A DNA stretch of 64,000 nucleotides. It comes from Scatosoma sp048465415 (GTDB lineage: Bacteria; Bacillota; Clostridia; Christensenellales; Borkfalkiaceae). Numbering within the stretch: position 1 is the stretch's first letter; the number at the start of each line of letters is the position of its first letter. A program made the position numbers and the translations under genes. Under the pieces are notes generated by a model that worked only from the letters and a program-made list of their open reading frames with translations, was not told the DNA's origin and ran no database searches. Below, in pieces: positions 27,165 to 35,085 of the stretch. The DNA is taken from positions 124,001 through 188,000 of the forward strand of contig DBFWLO010000022.1 in NCBI GenBank assembly GCA_048465415.1, read 5' to 3'.

Positions 27165-28457
27165 TTATGTACGCTCTATCGGCAAAACCACATGGATTTC
27201 AAATCTGTCCTCAATGATATCGACGGAACAATCGCCCCCGTATTTATCGCATAAGTGCTTTATACTTTTTAACCCGAAACCATGATAACCGTTATCGTCT
27301 TTGGTCGTTTTAGGAAGGCCGTTTTCTATAACGGGCGCTTCCTGGAAATAATTTTCTTCCGTAATAACTATTCTATCGCCCACAATGCGGGAAGATAAAC
27401 TGATTATTCTTTTTTCCGCGTCCTCCAATCGCATAACCGCTTCTATGGCATTATCCATAATATTGCCGAACAAAGAATAAATTTCCTCGTCGGCCAGATA
27501 TAAAAATCGTATGCCATCGACAAGACATGTAAAAATTATGCCGTTCTTTTCGCATATCAGCCCTTTGCTGGTCAGCGTAACGTCTAAGGCGAGATTGCCG
27601 GTTTTAAACATACTGTCGTACACCGCTACGGTCTGACGGATACCGTCCAGTTCGCGCTGAGTTATTTTCCCGTCCAGCGCGGATAACTGGTGTTTTAAAT
27701 CGTGCGCCTTTATATTCATCAAATCCACTATTTCTTTTTCCAGCCGGAACTGCCCCTGCGCGTCGTCGGCTATACGCCTTATTACGTCCTTTTCGATTTC
27801 CGCCTTTTTTGCGGCAAGCCAGCCGAATTCTATATAAACCACTAAAATCGCCGTAACGATGGAAAACAGCATAATATAAACGCCTCCGTTTCCATATCCG
27901 ACGGCTTTGAGCGCAAACGAATTTAAGAATATCGTAATGGCGACGGCAAACGCGCTCACCGAAATCTGAACCTTATTGTCGAGCATGGTTCCGCGATAGT
28001 CGGCTTTTTTTATAAACAGATAAAAAATCACGATATAGAATACCGCCGTTATCGCGCATAAAATCAGTGCGCCCGCATACGGATTGATCCGGCCGTGAAT
28101 CCCCTTTATCGAAATCGTATAAACGCGCTGGCTCATGTGCTGCATACAGTATCCCGCCGTGGCGCAGAACAGCATCGCCCAGATATTGCACTCGAAACAT
28201 ATCCCGACGCTTATAAGCGAGAGCAGATAGACGGCGAAGGCGTCCAGAGTCCAGACGGTAACGCCCGCCATAGAATCCAGCGTAACCCTGTCCATAACCA
28301 CTTTGAAAGAAAATTTATATACGATTAAAACGAGCGTGCAGCAAATTGTCCGTATCGCAAAATATTTTCGATGCGGCATCTTCCACGCCACGAGAAATAC
28401 AGCGATCAGAACGGCCGATAAATACCCCATATTTCCCCAAATCTGTTCAAAAGTCAT
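27165..28457 (-). CDS. GHKL sensor histidine kinase, AgrC-like (cassette B)
   Basis: 430 residues. About six membrane helices fill the first 215 residues. The phospho-acceptor region LMNIKAHDLKHQLSALDG (His near 247) follows, then a GHKL ATPase with NIMDNAIEAVMRLED, KTTKDDNGYHGFGLKSI and GGDCSVDI. It has the same architecture as the kinase at 16542-17867, with the ENGLPKTTKDD and YGG motifs shared between them. The membrane sensor parts are much less alike, so the two systems may respond to different signals. AAGGGGG ribosome binding site; 21 bp after the regulator gene. Confidence 0.88.
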   Translation of the reverse strand: MTFEQIWGNMGYLSAVLIAVFLVAWKMPHRKYFAIRTICCTLVLIVYKFSFKVVMDRVTLDSMAGVTVWTLDAFAVYLLSLISVGICFECNIWAMLFCATAGYCMQHMSQRVYTISIKGIHGRINPYAGALILCAITAVFYIVIFYLFIKKADYRGTMLDNKVQISVSAFAVAITIFLNSFALKAVGYGNGGVYIMLFSIVTAILVVYIEFGWLAAKKAEIEKDVIRRIADDAQGQFRLEKEIVDLMNIKAHDLKHQLSALDGKITQRELDGIRQTVAVYDSMFKTGNLALDVTLTSKGLICEKNGIIFTCLVDGIRFLYLADEEIYSLFGNIMDNAIEAVMRLEDAEKRIISLSSRIVGDRIVITEENYFQEAPVIENGLPKTTKDDNGYHGFGLKSIKHLCDKYGGDCSVDIIEDRFEIHVVLPIERT

Positions 28458-28478
28458 ATTGCCCCCTTGATCTACCGC

Positions 28479-29180
28479 TTATGACTTGCAATAATTATTA
28501 TAAATCCGCATAAAATCACGTTTTCGCGAATGCGCTATGATCAATTCCTCGTTCCCTACGATTACGGTATAGCCCGAAATTTTCCGGACATATTTCAAAT
28601 TGATCAGATAACATCGATTGCAGCGGGCAAAATCGCACCCCGTCAAATTCTGTTCCACCTCCCGCAGCGTTCCTATGGCCTCTATATTTCCCGTCAGAGT
28701 ATGATAGGTAATATTATGCGCGGAAATTTCGATATATAAAATGTCGTCGATTTCCAATTTAATTTCCGTACCCGCCCTAACGATGTAAAAGTATTTCTTT
28801 TCTCTCCGGTTGCAGTAATTGATGATTTTTCTTATCTTCAAGACAAACGCCGGATACGTGAGAGGTTTGAGAATGTAATCCAGCGCGTCCACCGCGTAGC
28901 CTTCTATTGCGTAGCGGGAAATGTTTGTGATGAATACCAGCGCCACCACCCTGTCCATTTCGCGCAATTTGCGGGCTGCCGTCATGCCATTGATGACAGG
29001 CATTTCTATATCCATAAAAACAATATCGAATTGAGCGCGGTAATTCGTCAGGAATTTTTCGGCGTCCTTATAAACAGTCGGATGAAACGCCACGTTATAT
29101 TCTTTACGATATCTTTCAAAGCACTCTAACATGTTTTTGACGGGTTCTTCCTCATCTTCCACAATCGCTACGTTAAACAT
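28479..29180 (-). CDS. LytTR-family response regulator (cassette B)
   Basis: 233 residues, the same length as its paralogue at 17872. Receiver domain with EDEEEP near 8-13, Asp in IVFMDIEMPVINGM near 57, Thr in VFITNIS and Lys in DYILKPLT. LytTR domain (about 135-230) with DDILYIEISAHNITYHT and FARCNRCYLINLKYV. It is the first gene of its operon, behind a TTGCTT-17-TACTAT promoter and a short leader with a hairpin. It is predicted to switch on the GH3 genes that follow the kinase. Confidence 0.92.
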   Translation of the reverse strand: MFNVAIVEDEEEPVKNMLECFERYRKEYNVAFHPTVYKDAEKFLTNYRAQFDIVFMDIEMPVINGMTAARKLREMDRVVALVFITNISRYAIEGYAVDALDYILKPLTYPAFVLKIRKIINYCNRREKKYFYIVRAGTEIKLEIDDILYIEISAHNITYHTLTGNIEAIGTLREVEQNLTGCDFARCNRCYLINLKYVRKISGYTVIVGNEELIIAHSRKRDFMRIYNNYCKS

Positions 29181-29206
29181 CGGCTTCTCCTATTTTATAA
29201 AGTCAG

Positions 29207-29234
29207 AGGCTTTTCGTGTTGTCCGCAAAAGCCT
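29207..29234. other. Leader hairpin before the cassette B regulator
   Basis: AGGCTTTT and AAAAGCCT close a 12-nt loop in the predicted 5' leader, about 25 nt before the start codon. It is a possible attenuation or mRNA-stability element. Confidence 0.4.
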
Positions 29235-29269
29235 GAAATTCCATGCGTCAAAATCGCCTTGTTGTTTAT

Positions 29270-29298
29270 ATAGTAGCATAAATTCCGACAAAAAGCAA
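29270..29298 (-). promoter_or_regulatory. Promoter of the cassette B regulator operon
   Basis: Minus strand: TTGCTT (29293-29298), 17-bp spacer, TACTAT (29270-29275). Confidence 0.6.
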
Positions 29299-29299
29299 T

Positions 29300-29603
29300 A
29301 GACGAACAGTTTTTTTTAATATTTTTTACAAGTTTTAATAGAAAGTAAAAGATAAGGATAGAAGCGAAACCGTACATTTCAAAAATATTCATAGCGCTGT
29401 TTATCCGCCAGTACTCTTGACGATAGCCAATTCAGGGGTATATGAAGGCGAATAAGGGGCAGTTACGAAAAATCCAACCGAGGGATTTGGTTTTCTGTTT
29501 GCCTTTGGCTTTTAAATAACCTAAAACGCCCTATCTCGCGTCAAAAGCCTTTCTCGGCAAAAAACGTTGCTGTACCTTTATGAAAAATAGCAAATACAAC
29601 GAA
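29300..29603. other. Gene-free host flank left of the element
   Basis: No supported gene. A small hairpin AAATCC/GGATTT lies near 29471-29490. Before integration of the element this DNA would have followed the tRNA-Ala gene. Confidence 0.5.
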
Positions 29604-29640
29604 AAAACCTAAATCGAACAAGTAGTTCGATTTAGGTTTT
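29604..29640 (-). terminator. Terminator, probably the displaced tRNA-Ala terminator
   Basis: AAAACCTAAATCGAAC, loop AAGTA, GTTCGATTTAGGTTTT: a 16-bp perfect stem with a T-run on the minus strand. It ends 3 bp from the left attachment site. With the element removed, it would lie directly behind the CCA end of the tRNA-Ala gene now at 41137-41212. Confidence 0.75.
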
Positions 29641-29643
29641 CAC

Positions 29644-29650
29644 TGGTGGA
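29644..29650. other. Left attachment site (TGGTGGA)
   Basis: Seven bases identical to 41137-41143. Host terminator DNA lies to the left and recombinase C-terminal coding sequence to the right. The short identity is what a serine recombinase needs. Confidence 0.75.
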
Positions 29651-29774
29651 ACTGAAAGGCGCAAAAACGCACATCCAAATATACAAGGTCAATCGGCACG
29701 AATTATATTGCCAAGTGGAACTGCCGCTGTCGGATTATCCGCTTTACGGCAAGCAGTTAGTCGCAAGGGGTTAA
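29646..29774 (+). pseudogene. Stranded 3' end of the serine recombinase gene
   Basis: Starting inside the left attachment site, an open frame of 42 codons begins VELKGAKTHIQIYK and ends YGKQLVARG followed by TAA (29772-29774). It has no start codon or ribosome binding site of its own. At the right junction the recombinase reads ...SRLVELRG; joining the two halves of TGGTGGA by circularisation keeps the same frame and gives ...SRLVELKGAKTH... I infer that this is the native C-terminus, exchanged for tRNA-derived codons on integration. The restored protein would have about 565 residues. Confidence 0.75.
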
Positions 29775-29939
29775 AGGTTCGTCGGCTTGCCCCGCTGCAA
29801 GGGCTGTCATAGCGTCTCTATAGATACACATTGACAGCCTTTTCGCTTGTTCTTTATCGGGCGGCAGTTTGGCGTAAATGTTTTTGCTTTTATCGCCAAA
29901 GTAAATAACACTTATTCCAAGCGATATATTGTTTTGCAT
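29757..29939 (-). CDS. Small hypothetical protein of the element (60 aa)
   Basis: Starts MQNNISLGISVIYFGDKSKN and ends EPLTPCD. It begins 3 bp after the stop of the 156-residue gene, with AAGGAAAC before the ATG, so it looks like the last gene of the leftward operon. Its stop region overlaps the stranded recombinase tail on the other strand. Soluble, mixed composition, no recognised family. It could be an additional small accessory protein or, less likely, not a gene. Confidence 0.5.
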   Translation of the reverse strand: MQNNISLGISVIYFGDKSKNIYAKLPPDKEQAKRLSMCIYRDAMTALAAGQADEPLTPCD

Positions 29940-29942
29940 AAA

Positions 29943-30413
29943 TTAAGTTTCCTTGTTATCTTTCATATTTTGTATTAGACTTTTAATTTGCTCAATTTTA
30001 CGATTATATTCATCTTCTATTTTTTCAATTTCTCGTTGACATTTGCGCTTTACTTTCTCAATCTTTTTTTCTTTTTCCGTAGTTTTATCTGCTATAAATT
30101 GCTCCATATTTTCTTTTGCTTGTTCGCACATTAAAAATGTTTCATAAATGTACGGGGCAATCGCTTTGGAAAAGTTTTCAAAAGTCTGTTTTTGTCCTTG
30201 TTCCAGTTCTTTTGTACGCCGCGCAAATAGTCCTTTAACTTCGTTAGGTTTTCTAAATGCGACCATTCCAATTTGTATAAAATTAGGATTTGTTGGCGGC
30301 ATTTTTACTTTTTGCATAAATACGGGTGCTGGATATATCGGTTTCCCCGTATTTCTTATTCGTGTAAATTCTTCGTTGGATACATCGTAATAGTTATCGT
30401 CATCGTCAATCAT
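29943..30413 (-). CDS. Hypothetical protein with C-terminal coiled coil (156 aa)
   Basis: The N-terminal 100 residues are soluble and aromatic-rich (DDDDNYYDVSNEEFTRIRN). The last 50 are a highly charged, strongly helical segment (about 105-150; KEKKIEKVKRKCQREIEKIE) typical of a coiled coil. GGTGGG precedes the ATG. It lies directly after rep (55-bp gap) in the same direction, so it may act in replication, packaging or assembly. No recognised family. Confidence 0.7.
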   Translation of the reverse strand: MIDDDDNYYDVSNEEFTRIRNTGKPIYPAPVFMQKVKMPPTNPNFIQIGMVAFRKPNEVKGLFARRTKELEQGQKQTFENFSKAIAPYIYETFLMCEQAKENMEQFIADKTTEKEKKIEKVKRKCQREIEKIEDEYNRKIEQIKSLIQNMKDNKET

Positions 30414-30467
30414 TAGAAACCCACCTTATATATTTTCGTGTTTATATATTATCACATTTTGCCGAAA

Positions 30468-31502
30468 TTAGAAAGGCATTGTTCCGTCGTTTGCTATTTC
30501 TATGAGCGTAAGCGGTTTTCTTAATTCGCCCGTAAACTTGTTGACGGGAATATCCTTGCTTTTGTCAAAGTCATAGACCGCAGTAATACGACGGCAGAAC
30601 GCCGCCCACGTTTTCGGCTCGTCGCGCTGGATATTCGTGTATTGCTCTTTTAATGAGAGATTAGAAACGATATACACCGTATCATAGCAGGCCACGCGGT
30701 TATAGTGCCGTCCGCGTATTCTTATAGGTTGCCCGTCCAGATAATCAAGTATTTCGCTTATCTTGAACGAACTGCGGAACTCGTCCAAAAATAAGACCTT
30801 TTCACCGTTGTAATCGTCTATCCAACCGAACTCGTAATTTGTTGTTCGGTAAACGTCGTCATAGCCGTGCTTATGAAAGACATAACTTGTTTTGCCGCAC
30901 CCCGCCGAGCCGTAAATATAATAGACTTTCATATCGCGGAAAACGCGCTTATACTTGTTTTCCAAATGCGACTGCCGATATTCCTTTGCCCATTTCATAA
31001 CGCGGATAAAGCGGTTGCCGTGCTTTTTGGATAGGTCGTAAAAACTCATACCGTTTTCAATGTCGTGCATAATATCAGTTAAGTCGGTGCGTTCGCCGTC
31101 CTCGATAAATTCGCCCCATTCGTAATATTGTGAACTGATGCGCGTTTGCTCGTCCATACAGTATTCGCGGGCTTGCGAGCGTTTGCCTTTGCGTTGTTCG
31201 ATATGCGCGTCCACGCCGATAGTTTCTTTGGACAGGCATTTTTTAATGGTAGTAAACCATTTCGGTTGCGTGAACTCAAAATATCCTTGATAGTGTTCCG
31301 TTCCCGTTTCGGGTGCGCGTTCCCGCTGAAAGACCACATATCGCAAGTCGGGAACGGATTGTAGATAGGTCAAAAACTCTTGTTCGGTTTGCACGGGGTT
31401 ATTTACGGTAAAGCACCAATCGCGGGCTTGCGAGTTTCTTTTGCTTTCGGGGATTTCCATTGTATCCATAGCGGATAAATCTATCTTGATTTTATCGTCC
31501 AT
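30468..31502 (-). CDS. rep: CRESS-type replication initiator (HUH nickase + SF3 helicase)
   Basis: 344 residues. HUH endonuclease first: motif I CFTVNNP near 31-37 (compare circoviral FTLNN), motif II EHYQGYFEF near 70-78, and motif III AREYCMDE near 113-120 with the tyrosine that would attack DNA. The usual Lys three residues after it is Asp here. The superfamily 3 helicase follows: Walker A YGSAGCGKTS near 194, Walker B VLFLDEF near 233 and motif C TVYIVSN near 275. Order, spacing and wording match Rep of circoviruses and of bacterial pCRESS plasmids. It nicks the origin and drives rolling-circle replication. The origin stem-loop lies 29 bp upstream. GGGGG ribosome binding site. Confidence 0.93.
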   Translation of the reverse strand: MDDKIKIDLSAMDTMEIPESKRNSQARDWCFTVNNPVQTEQEFLTYLQSVPDLRYVVFQRERAPETGTEHYQGYFEFTQPKWFTTIKKCLSKETIGVDAHIEQRKGKRSQAREYCMDEQTRISSQYYEWGEFIEDGERTDLTDIMHDIENGMSFYDLSKKHGNRFIRVMKWAKEYRQSHLENKYKRVFRDMKVYYIYGSAGCGKTSYVFHKHGYDDVYRTTNYEFGWIDDYNGEKVLFLDEFRSSFKISEILDYLDGQPIRIRGRHYNRVACYDTVYIVSNLSLKEQYTNIQRDEPKTWAAFCRRITAVYDFDKSKDIPVNKFTGELRKPLTLIEIANDGTMPF

Positions 31503-31530
31503 AATACCCCCAAACTGTTACAGTGTTACG

Positions 31531-31558
31531 GGGTGGACTGGTAATACTAAGTCCACCC
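31531..31558 (-). other. CRESS-type origin stem-loop with nonanucleotide TAGTATTAC
   Basis: On the minus strand (rep sense) an 8-bp stem GGGTGGAC / GTCCACCC encloses a 12-nt loop TTAGTATTACCA. The loop contains TAGTATTAC exactly (31541-31549), the nick sequence of circo- and nanovirus origins (cleavage TAGTATT/AC in those viruses). The stem-loop lies between rep and the upstream 106-residue gene. Together with the Rep this is a near-certain replication origin. Confidence 0.9.
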
Positions 31559-31559
31559 G

Positions 31560-31597
31560 CACACGGGCGGCTGTCGCCGCCCGTGTGTTGCCCGTGT
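31560..31597. repeat. Rep iterons and GC-rich hairpin beside the origin
   Basis: Three copies of the octamer ACACGGGC/GCCCGTGT lie at 31561-31568 (one orientation), 31579-31586 and 31590-31597 (opposite orientation, 11 bp apart). The first two also form a perfect 12-bp hairpin with loop TGTC (31560-31587). Iterons next to the nick stem-loop are the Rep recognition sites in circo- and geminiviruses. Confidence 0.75.
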
Positions 31598-31600
31598 CGG

Positions 31601-31921
31601 TCATCGGCACAAGAGAGCGGCGGGCAAAACGTAAACGATAATTTCTTGCTTTCGCTTGTTCCGTTCGTCCGCTTGCCGTCGTTTTTGTTCCCGCCGCAGT
31701 AGGCGAAAATCTTTTATCAGTTCCTTTGTTACAAACTTTGTATTCTTGTTCAATATCCCGATTTTTGCCTTGTAGTCCAAAATCACGTCGTCTGTTATCT
31801 CTTTGAAAAAGCGGGGCGGCAGTTGCGTGTCGCTTTCTTTCATAGCGTTGAGAATATCTATATTCTCGAATATAAGCGCAAGTTTTTCCTTGTGCAGTTC
31901 AGTAAAGTCTAATTTGTCCAT
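31601..31921 (-). CDS. Hypothetical helical protein (106 aa)
   Basis: Begins MDKLDFTELHKEKLALIFEN; predominantly helical, with a strongly basic stretch near 75-95 (LLRREQKRRQADERNKRKQ) and a short hydrophobic end. Its ATG overlaps the end of the ATPase gene by 13 bp, indicating translational coupling. The origin lies just behind its stop. The basic patch suggests nucleic-acid binding or partnership with the ATPase. No recognised family. Confidence 0.65.
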   Translation of the reverse strand: MDKLDFTELHKEKLALIFENIDILNAMKESDTQLPPRFFKEITDDVILDYKAKIGILNKNTKFVTKELIKDFRLLRREQKRRQADERNKRKQEIIVYVLPAALLCR

Positions 31922-32778
31922 AGGTCAACCGCCTTGTCGTTGTCCTTGTTTTCTTTTGGGAACAGCGGATAACATGCACACCGTGCGAGCATTGCCGCCT
32001 TGTCGTTGCCCGTTATCGTGGCAAGCGTTGTATGATAGTTGCCCGTCATACCGTTGTAAAAGTATTCCTTGCCGCTGAAACTGTCCACGCAGTCGTAAAT
32101 ATTGCCGTTGTGTGTGTATTCCGTTTTCACGCCTATTTTCGCATTGCCGCTGTCCTTATAGCGGGCGTATTGCCGCACGCCTGAAAACTCCAAGCAATGC
32201 CATACCGTTTTAACAAGCCGCCCGTGCCTATCGTAAAAATCGCGTTTGCCTTGTACCTCTATGAGCTTATCCGCCAAACTCCGAAAGCGTTTGTCCGCGC
32301 TGTCGTCTATTTGCGTGTCCGCCCACATCTGAACGCCGACTTTTCTTTGCCGCTCGATATATCGCAGGAAATAGTCTGCAACCCGTTCGGAAGTCATTGA
32401 CTTGCGGCTGTCTAACTTGCTTTGTATTTCGGGCAGAAAGATTTTCGCATACGGCAATAAATAACTGACTTCGTGAACGCCGTCATATAGTCCGATTTTG
32501 TCAAAGGCTAATTCCATAGACACGCGCGGCAGATACCCCAAACCCCTTGCAATGAAAATATCGTCCACAACATACACCAAATGTCGAACGTGCGGGGCAA
32601 GCGATAGATTATCCCAACCGCCCGCGCGCAGCCGCTCGATTTCCTTGCGGCATAGTTGCAGGTCGCCGATCGCGCGGGGCGGTATCATATATTCGGTAGC
32701 GAAATGCGCAAGTAAAGTCGTTTTTCCAACGCCGCGCTCGCCGACAACGTAAGTCAGATAGTAGATTTTGTCCGTCAT
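31909..32778 (-). CDS. Zot/FtsK-like P-loop ATPase of the element
   Basis: 289 residues from the ATG at 32776-32778 (MTDKIYYLTYVVGERG); an in-frame TTG lies two codons earlier. Walker A GERGVGKTT is near 14, Walker B HLVYVVDDIF near 70, and a polar QMWADTQ segment near 155 fits the sensor region of HerA/FtsK-type ATPases. Size and layout recall the morphogenesis ATPase (Zot/pI) of filamentous phages and packaging ATPases of small membrane viruses. No membrane helix is visible, unlike classical pI. It may extrude or package ssDNA, or serve DNA transfer. Operon with the 106-residue gene. Confidence 0.6.
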   Translation of the reverse strand: MTDKIYYLTYVVGERGVGKTTLLAHFATEYMIPPRAIGDLQLCRKEIERLRAGGWDNLSLAPHVRHLVYVVDDIFIARGLGYLPRVSMELAFDKIGLYDGVHEVSYLLPYAKIFLPEIQSKLDSRKSMTSERVADYFLRYIERQRKVGVQMWADTQIDDSADKRFRSLADKLIEVQGKRDFYDRHGRLVKTVWHCLEFSGVRQYARYKDSGNAKIGVKTEYTHNGNIYDCVDSFSGKEYFYNGMTGNYHTTLATITGNDKAAMLARCACYPLFPKENKDNDKAVDLWTN

Positions 32779-32836
32779 AAACAACCCATAAATAAATAGA
32801 GGGAGGACACGCGCCCGCCCTCTGTTATGTTAGTTT

Positions 32837-33076
32837 TTACTGTTTGCCCTTTTTGGACGGCTTTGCGGCTTTCGCGGGCGGCGGCGTTGCCGTTTCGTTC
32901 TTTTTCAGATTGTCGTAGATAAAGAACGAATTGCGTTTGCCGATATTCCCCATATGCGCGTATGCAGAACGCTGTCCGTTGCGATAGGACTTGATTTGTT
33001 CGGGGGTAAATTGCTTTGCGTATTCCTTTTTCTGTTCGGTGGTATAGGGAACGTAACGCTGTCCTTGTTCGTCCAT
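32837..33076 (-). CDS. Small basic hypothetical protein (79 aa)
   Basis: I chose the ATG at 33074-33076 (MDEQGQRYVPYTTEQKKEYA) because AAGGAGAATAAGAAA precedes it; a longer frame upstream lacks such a site. It is Lys/Tyr/Gln-rich in the middle (QIKSYRNGQRSAYAHMGNIG), and the C-terminal tail is Pro/Ala/Lys-rich (TPPPAKAAKPSKKGKQ), like a disordered nucleic-acid-binding tail. It lies between the ATPase and the next small gene of the same operon. No family recognised. Confidence 0.6.
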   Translation of the reverse strand: MDEQGQRYVPYTTEQKKEYAKQFTPEQIKSYRNGQRSAYAHMGNIGKRNSFFIYDNLKKNETATPPPAKAAKPSKKGKQ

Positions 33077-33214
33077 TTTCTTATTCTCCTTGTTCGTAGG
33101 TTTATTGCCCGTTATGTTTTCGCTTTTCGATACCATAACGAGCGCGGGCGTTTCGTCCGCGCTTTTCAAAAAAGTGCCTTGATAGCCTTGCGGTATTCTG
33201 TTATTCGCTATAGG

Positions 33215-33586
33215 TTACGCCTCTTTCTTTTTTCCGTCTGCCGCGCCGTCGTCTTTTGCCGCCTTTGCAATCAGCAGTTCGACAATGGTATTCGTCGCGC
33301 GGGGCAGGAAATAAAAATATTCGTCGTCGTTGAACATTTTGAGAACGACCGCGATATACTCCGAGCCGCTCTTTTCCGATACGCGCTTTTCGAGCGTGAA
33401 ACTCTTGAACGGCTCAACGTTGAGTTCTTTGCAGGTCTGAATGAGTTCGACGACCTCTTTGTCGCACCATACGTCCGCCGAGCGTCCGTTGATAAGTTCC
33501 ACGCGCACAAAATGATTTTTTCCGCCGCGTTTCGAGGGCTTTGCCACAATCTTGATTTCCTTGACGACCTTATTTAAGTTTTCCAT
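33215..33586 (-). CDS. Possible ssDNA-binding protein of the element (123 aa)
   Basis: Begins MENLNKVVKEIKIVAKPSKR. Alternating beta-like segments (about 8-95; HFVRVELINGRSADVWCDK, EYIAVVLKMFNDDEYFYFL) with aromatic and basic residues would fit an OB-like fold. The end is a charged, disordered tail (DDGAADGKKKEA), as in many SSBs. A strong TAAGGAGTG ribosome binding site lies upstream. ssDNA replicons of this size usually encode such a protein, but the assignment is inferred only from composition and context. Confidence 0.5.
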   Translation of the reverse strand: MENLNKVVKEIKIVAKPSKRGGKNHFVRVELINGRSADVWCDKEVVELIQTCKELNVEPFKSFTLEKRVSEKSGSEYIAVVLKMFNDDEYFYFLPRATNTIVELLIAKAAKDDGAADGKKKEA

Positions 33587-33666
33587 TTTTCACTCCTTAA
33601 AGTTGTTATTTGATACTCCGCGAATACCGTTGCGCACCGATAAGCGCGAAAGTTTCCGAAAAGATT

Positions 33667-35085
33667 TTAACCGCCGTGCTTTTCCTTGATTTTTTCAATG
33701 CCTTTTCCGATGAGCTTAAACGGCGCAGAGATAAGCCACCATAACCCTTTGAAAAGCCAGCCTATCAGTTTGCCGATAAAGGATATAATTACAGGCAAGA
33801 GCGGGGCAAGCAAGATAAGCGCGATGATTGCAATGACGGCAATCAATATCCATTTACCCCGCTTGTTGACTTCGGGCTGTATTTCTTCCTCGTTGCTCGG
33901 CTTGTCGATTCCTGTCTGCTTGTTGTCGATAACGCCCAAATTGTAGGTTACGCCGTCCGTTTCAAATTTCAGCCGCAGTATCGTAACGTTGCCCACAAGC
34001 GTTGACATTTCAGTAGTAGAGCCGTAGCCGCCTGTCAACGAATAACTTGTTTCGGCAAATCGCAACACCCACTTTTTGCCTTGCAAAGCCGCCTTGCCCT
34101 CGTCGGTGATTTTGTTCGCCACGTTCACGTCGATTATCGCGCCCGAATACACGTTTTGCGTCAAATCGTTCTCCGCGATAAACTGTTCGACCGTTTCTAT
34201 CCTGTCCCATTTATACGTGCCAGCCCAAAGACCGCCGCCCGAATGTTCGACCTTATCCGTGTATTTGAGATATGCGTACTCGTCCGACTTTTCCTTAAAG
34301 TATTCGTTTGTGCCGATACCCAAACCCGATTGCCAAGTATATTTTTGCGTCGTGTAATAAACGTCTGCTTCAAGTAGTTTGTCGATAGGCTTATCCGTGT
34401 TGAACGCCACAAAATGACTGTCGCAAGCCCCGACGTACAGTTTGAAACCGTCCTTATACCGCACGAACCCGACGAATTTATCCGTTACAACGATTGTTTC
34501 AATGTCCACGACGTTACAAAAAGGCTTTCCGTTTATCTCGCTGAAACAGTATTGTTTATTGACGGCGTAATTGACTTCGGTGATTTTGTTATCGTTGCCC
34601 GCTTGCTCGTCTATGCTTTCGTCGAACGGGCGGTAAATGGAACTTATCGCGTAATAGCGGGTAGGCTCGGACAAGACCTTGAAATCCGTTACGACATATT
34701 TGTAAAATACGCCGCTCGAACTCAATAGCCGCACTTTGTAATTGCGAAAACTAATTGCGTCGTTTATCGTAGTCGAAATGTTTATAGAACTTGCGTTGAG
34801 GTTTTTTGCCTGTCCGCTCGGCTGATAGACGTAGAGAAATAATTCGCCGTTCACGCTTTCGGCAATCTGTATCAGTATCAAAGAATAATCGTCTGCGACA
34901 GCGGGGTAAAAACTTTCGTCGAAACTGCCGTCCTTTCTCAAATCGTCCAATACGCCCGAATAGTTGTTTTCGTTTTCTGCCGCGTATGTAATGCCGATAC
35001 TTTGCGCCGCCGTAAAGACGGAGCAGAATACCAAAAGGAAAGCAAGCGCGGCAAGCCAAAATTTATGCGTTTTTGTCTTTGTCAA
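33667..35085 (-). CDS. Large surface protein with C-terminal membrane anchor (472 aa)
   Basis: Starts at a TTG whose upstream sequence is an ideal AAGGAGGTGAT; no ATG is nearby. The TTG overlaps the TGA of the preceding gene. N-terminal signal peptide (about 8-36, ending ITYAAEN), about 350 residues of beta-rich extracellular domain, then a hydrophobic C-terminal region (about 405-460; WILIAVIAIIALILLAPLLP and two further amphipathic helices) with a basic end. A big secreted domain with a C-terminal anchor is the layout of an adsorption protein of filamentous phage, but also of a conjugation surface protein. No family recognised. Confidence 0.7.
   Translation of the reverse strand: MTKTKTHKFWLAALAFLLVFCSVFTAAQSIGITYAAENENNYSGVLDDLRKDGSFDESFYPAVADDYSLILIQIAESVNGELFLYVYQPSGQAKNLNASSINISTTINDAISFRNYKVRLLSSSGVFYKYVVTDFKVLSEPTRYYAISSIYRPFDESIDEQAGNDNKITEVNYAVNKQYCFSEINGKPFCNVVDIETIVVTDKFVGFVRYKDGFKLYVGACDSHFVAFNTDKPIDKLLEADVYYTTQKYTWQSGLGIGTNEYFKEKSDEYAYLKYTDKVEHSGGGLWAGTYKWDRIETVEQFIAENDLTQNVYSGAIIDVNVANKITDEGKAALQGKKWVLRFAETSYSLTGGYGSTTEMSTLVGNVTILRLKFETDGVTYNLGVIDNKQTGIDKPSNEEEIQPEVNKRGKWILIAVIAIIALILLAPLLPVIISFIGKLIGWLFKGLWWLISAPFKLIGKGIEKIKEKHGG

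Noticed and set aside
29195..29392. 65-codon hydrophobic minus-strand frame
   Set aside because: Covers the promoter and leader of the LytTR regulator and has no ribosome binding site.
31531..31558. Reading the stem-loop as a simple terminator
   Set aside because: No T-run on either strand, and the loop carries TAGTATTAC beside iterons and a CRESS Rep gene, which fits an origin.
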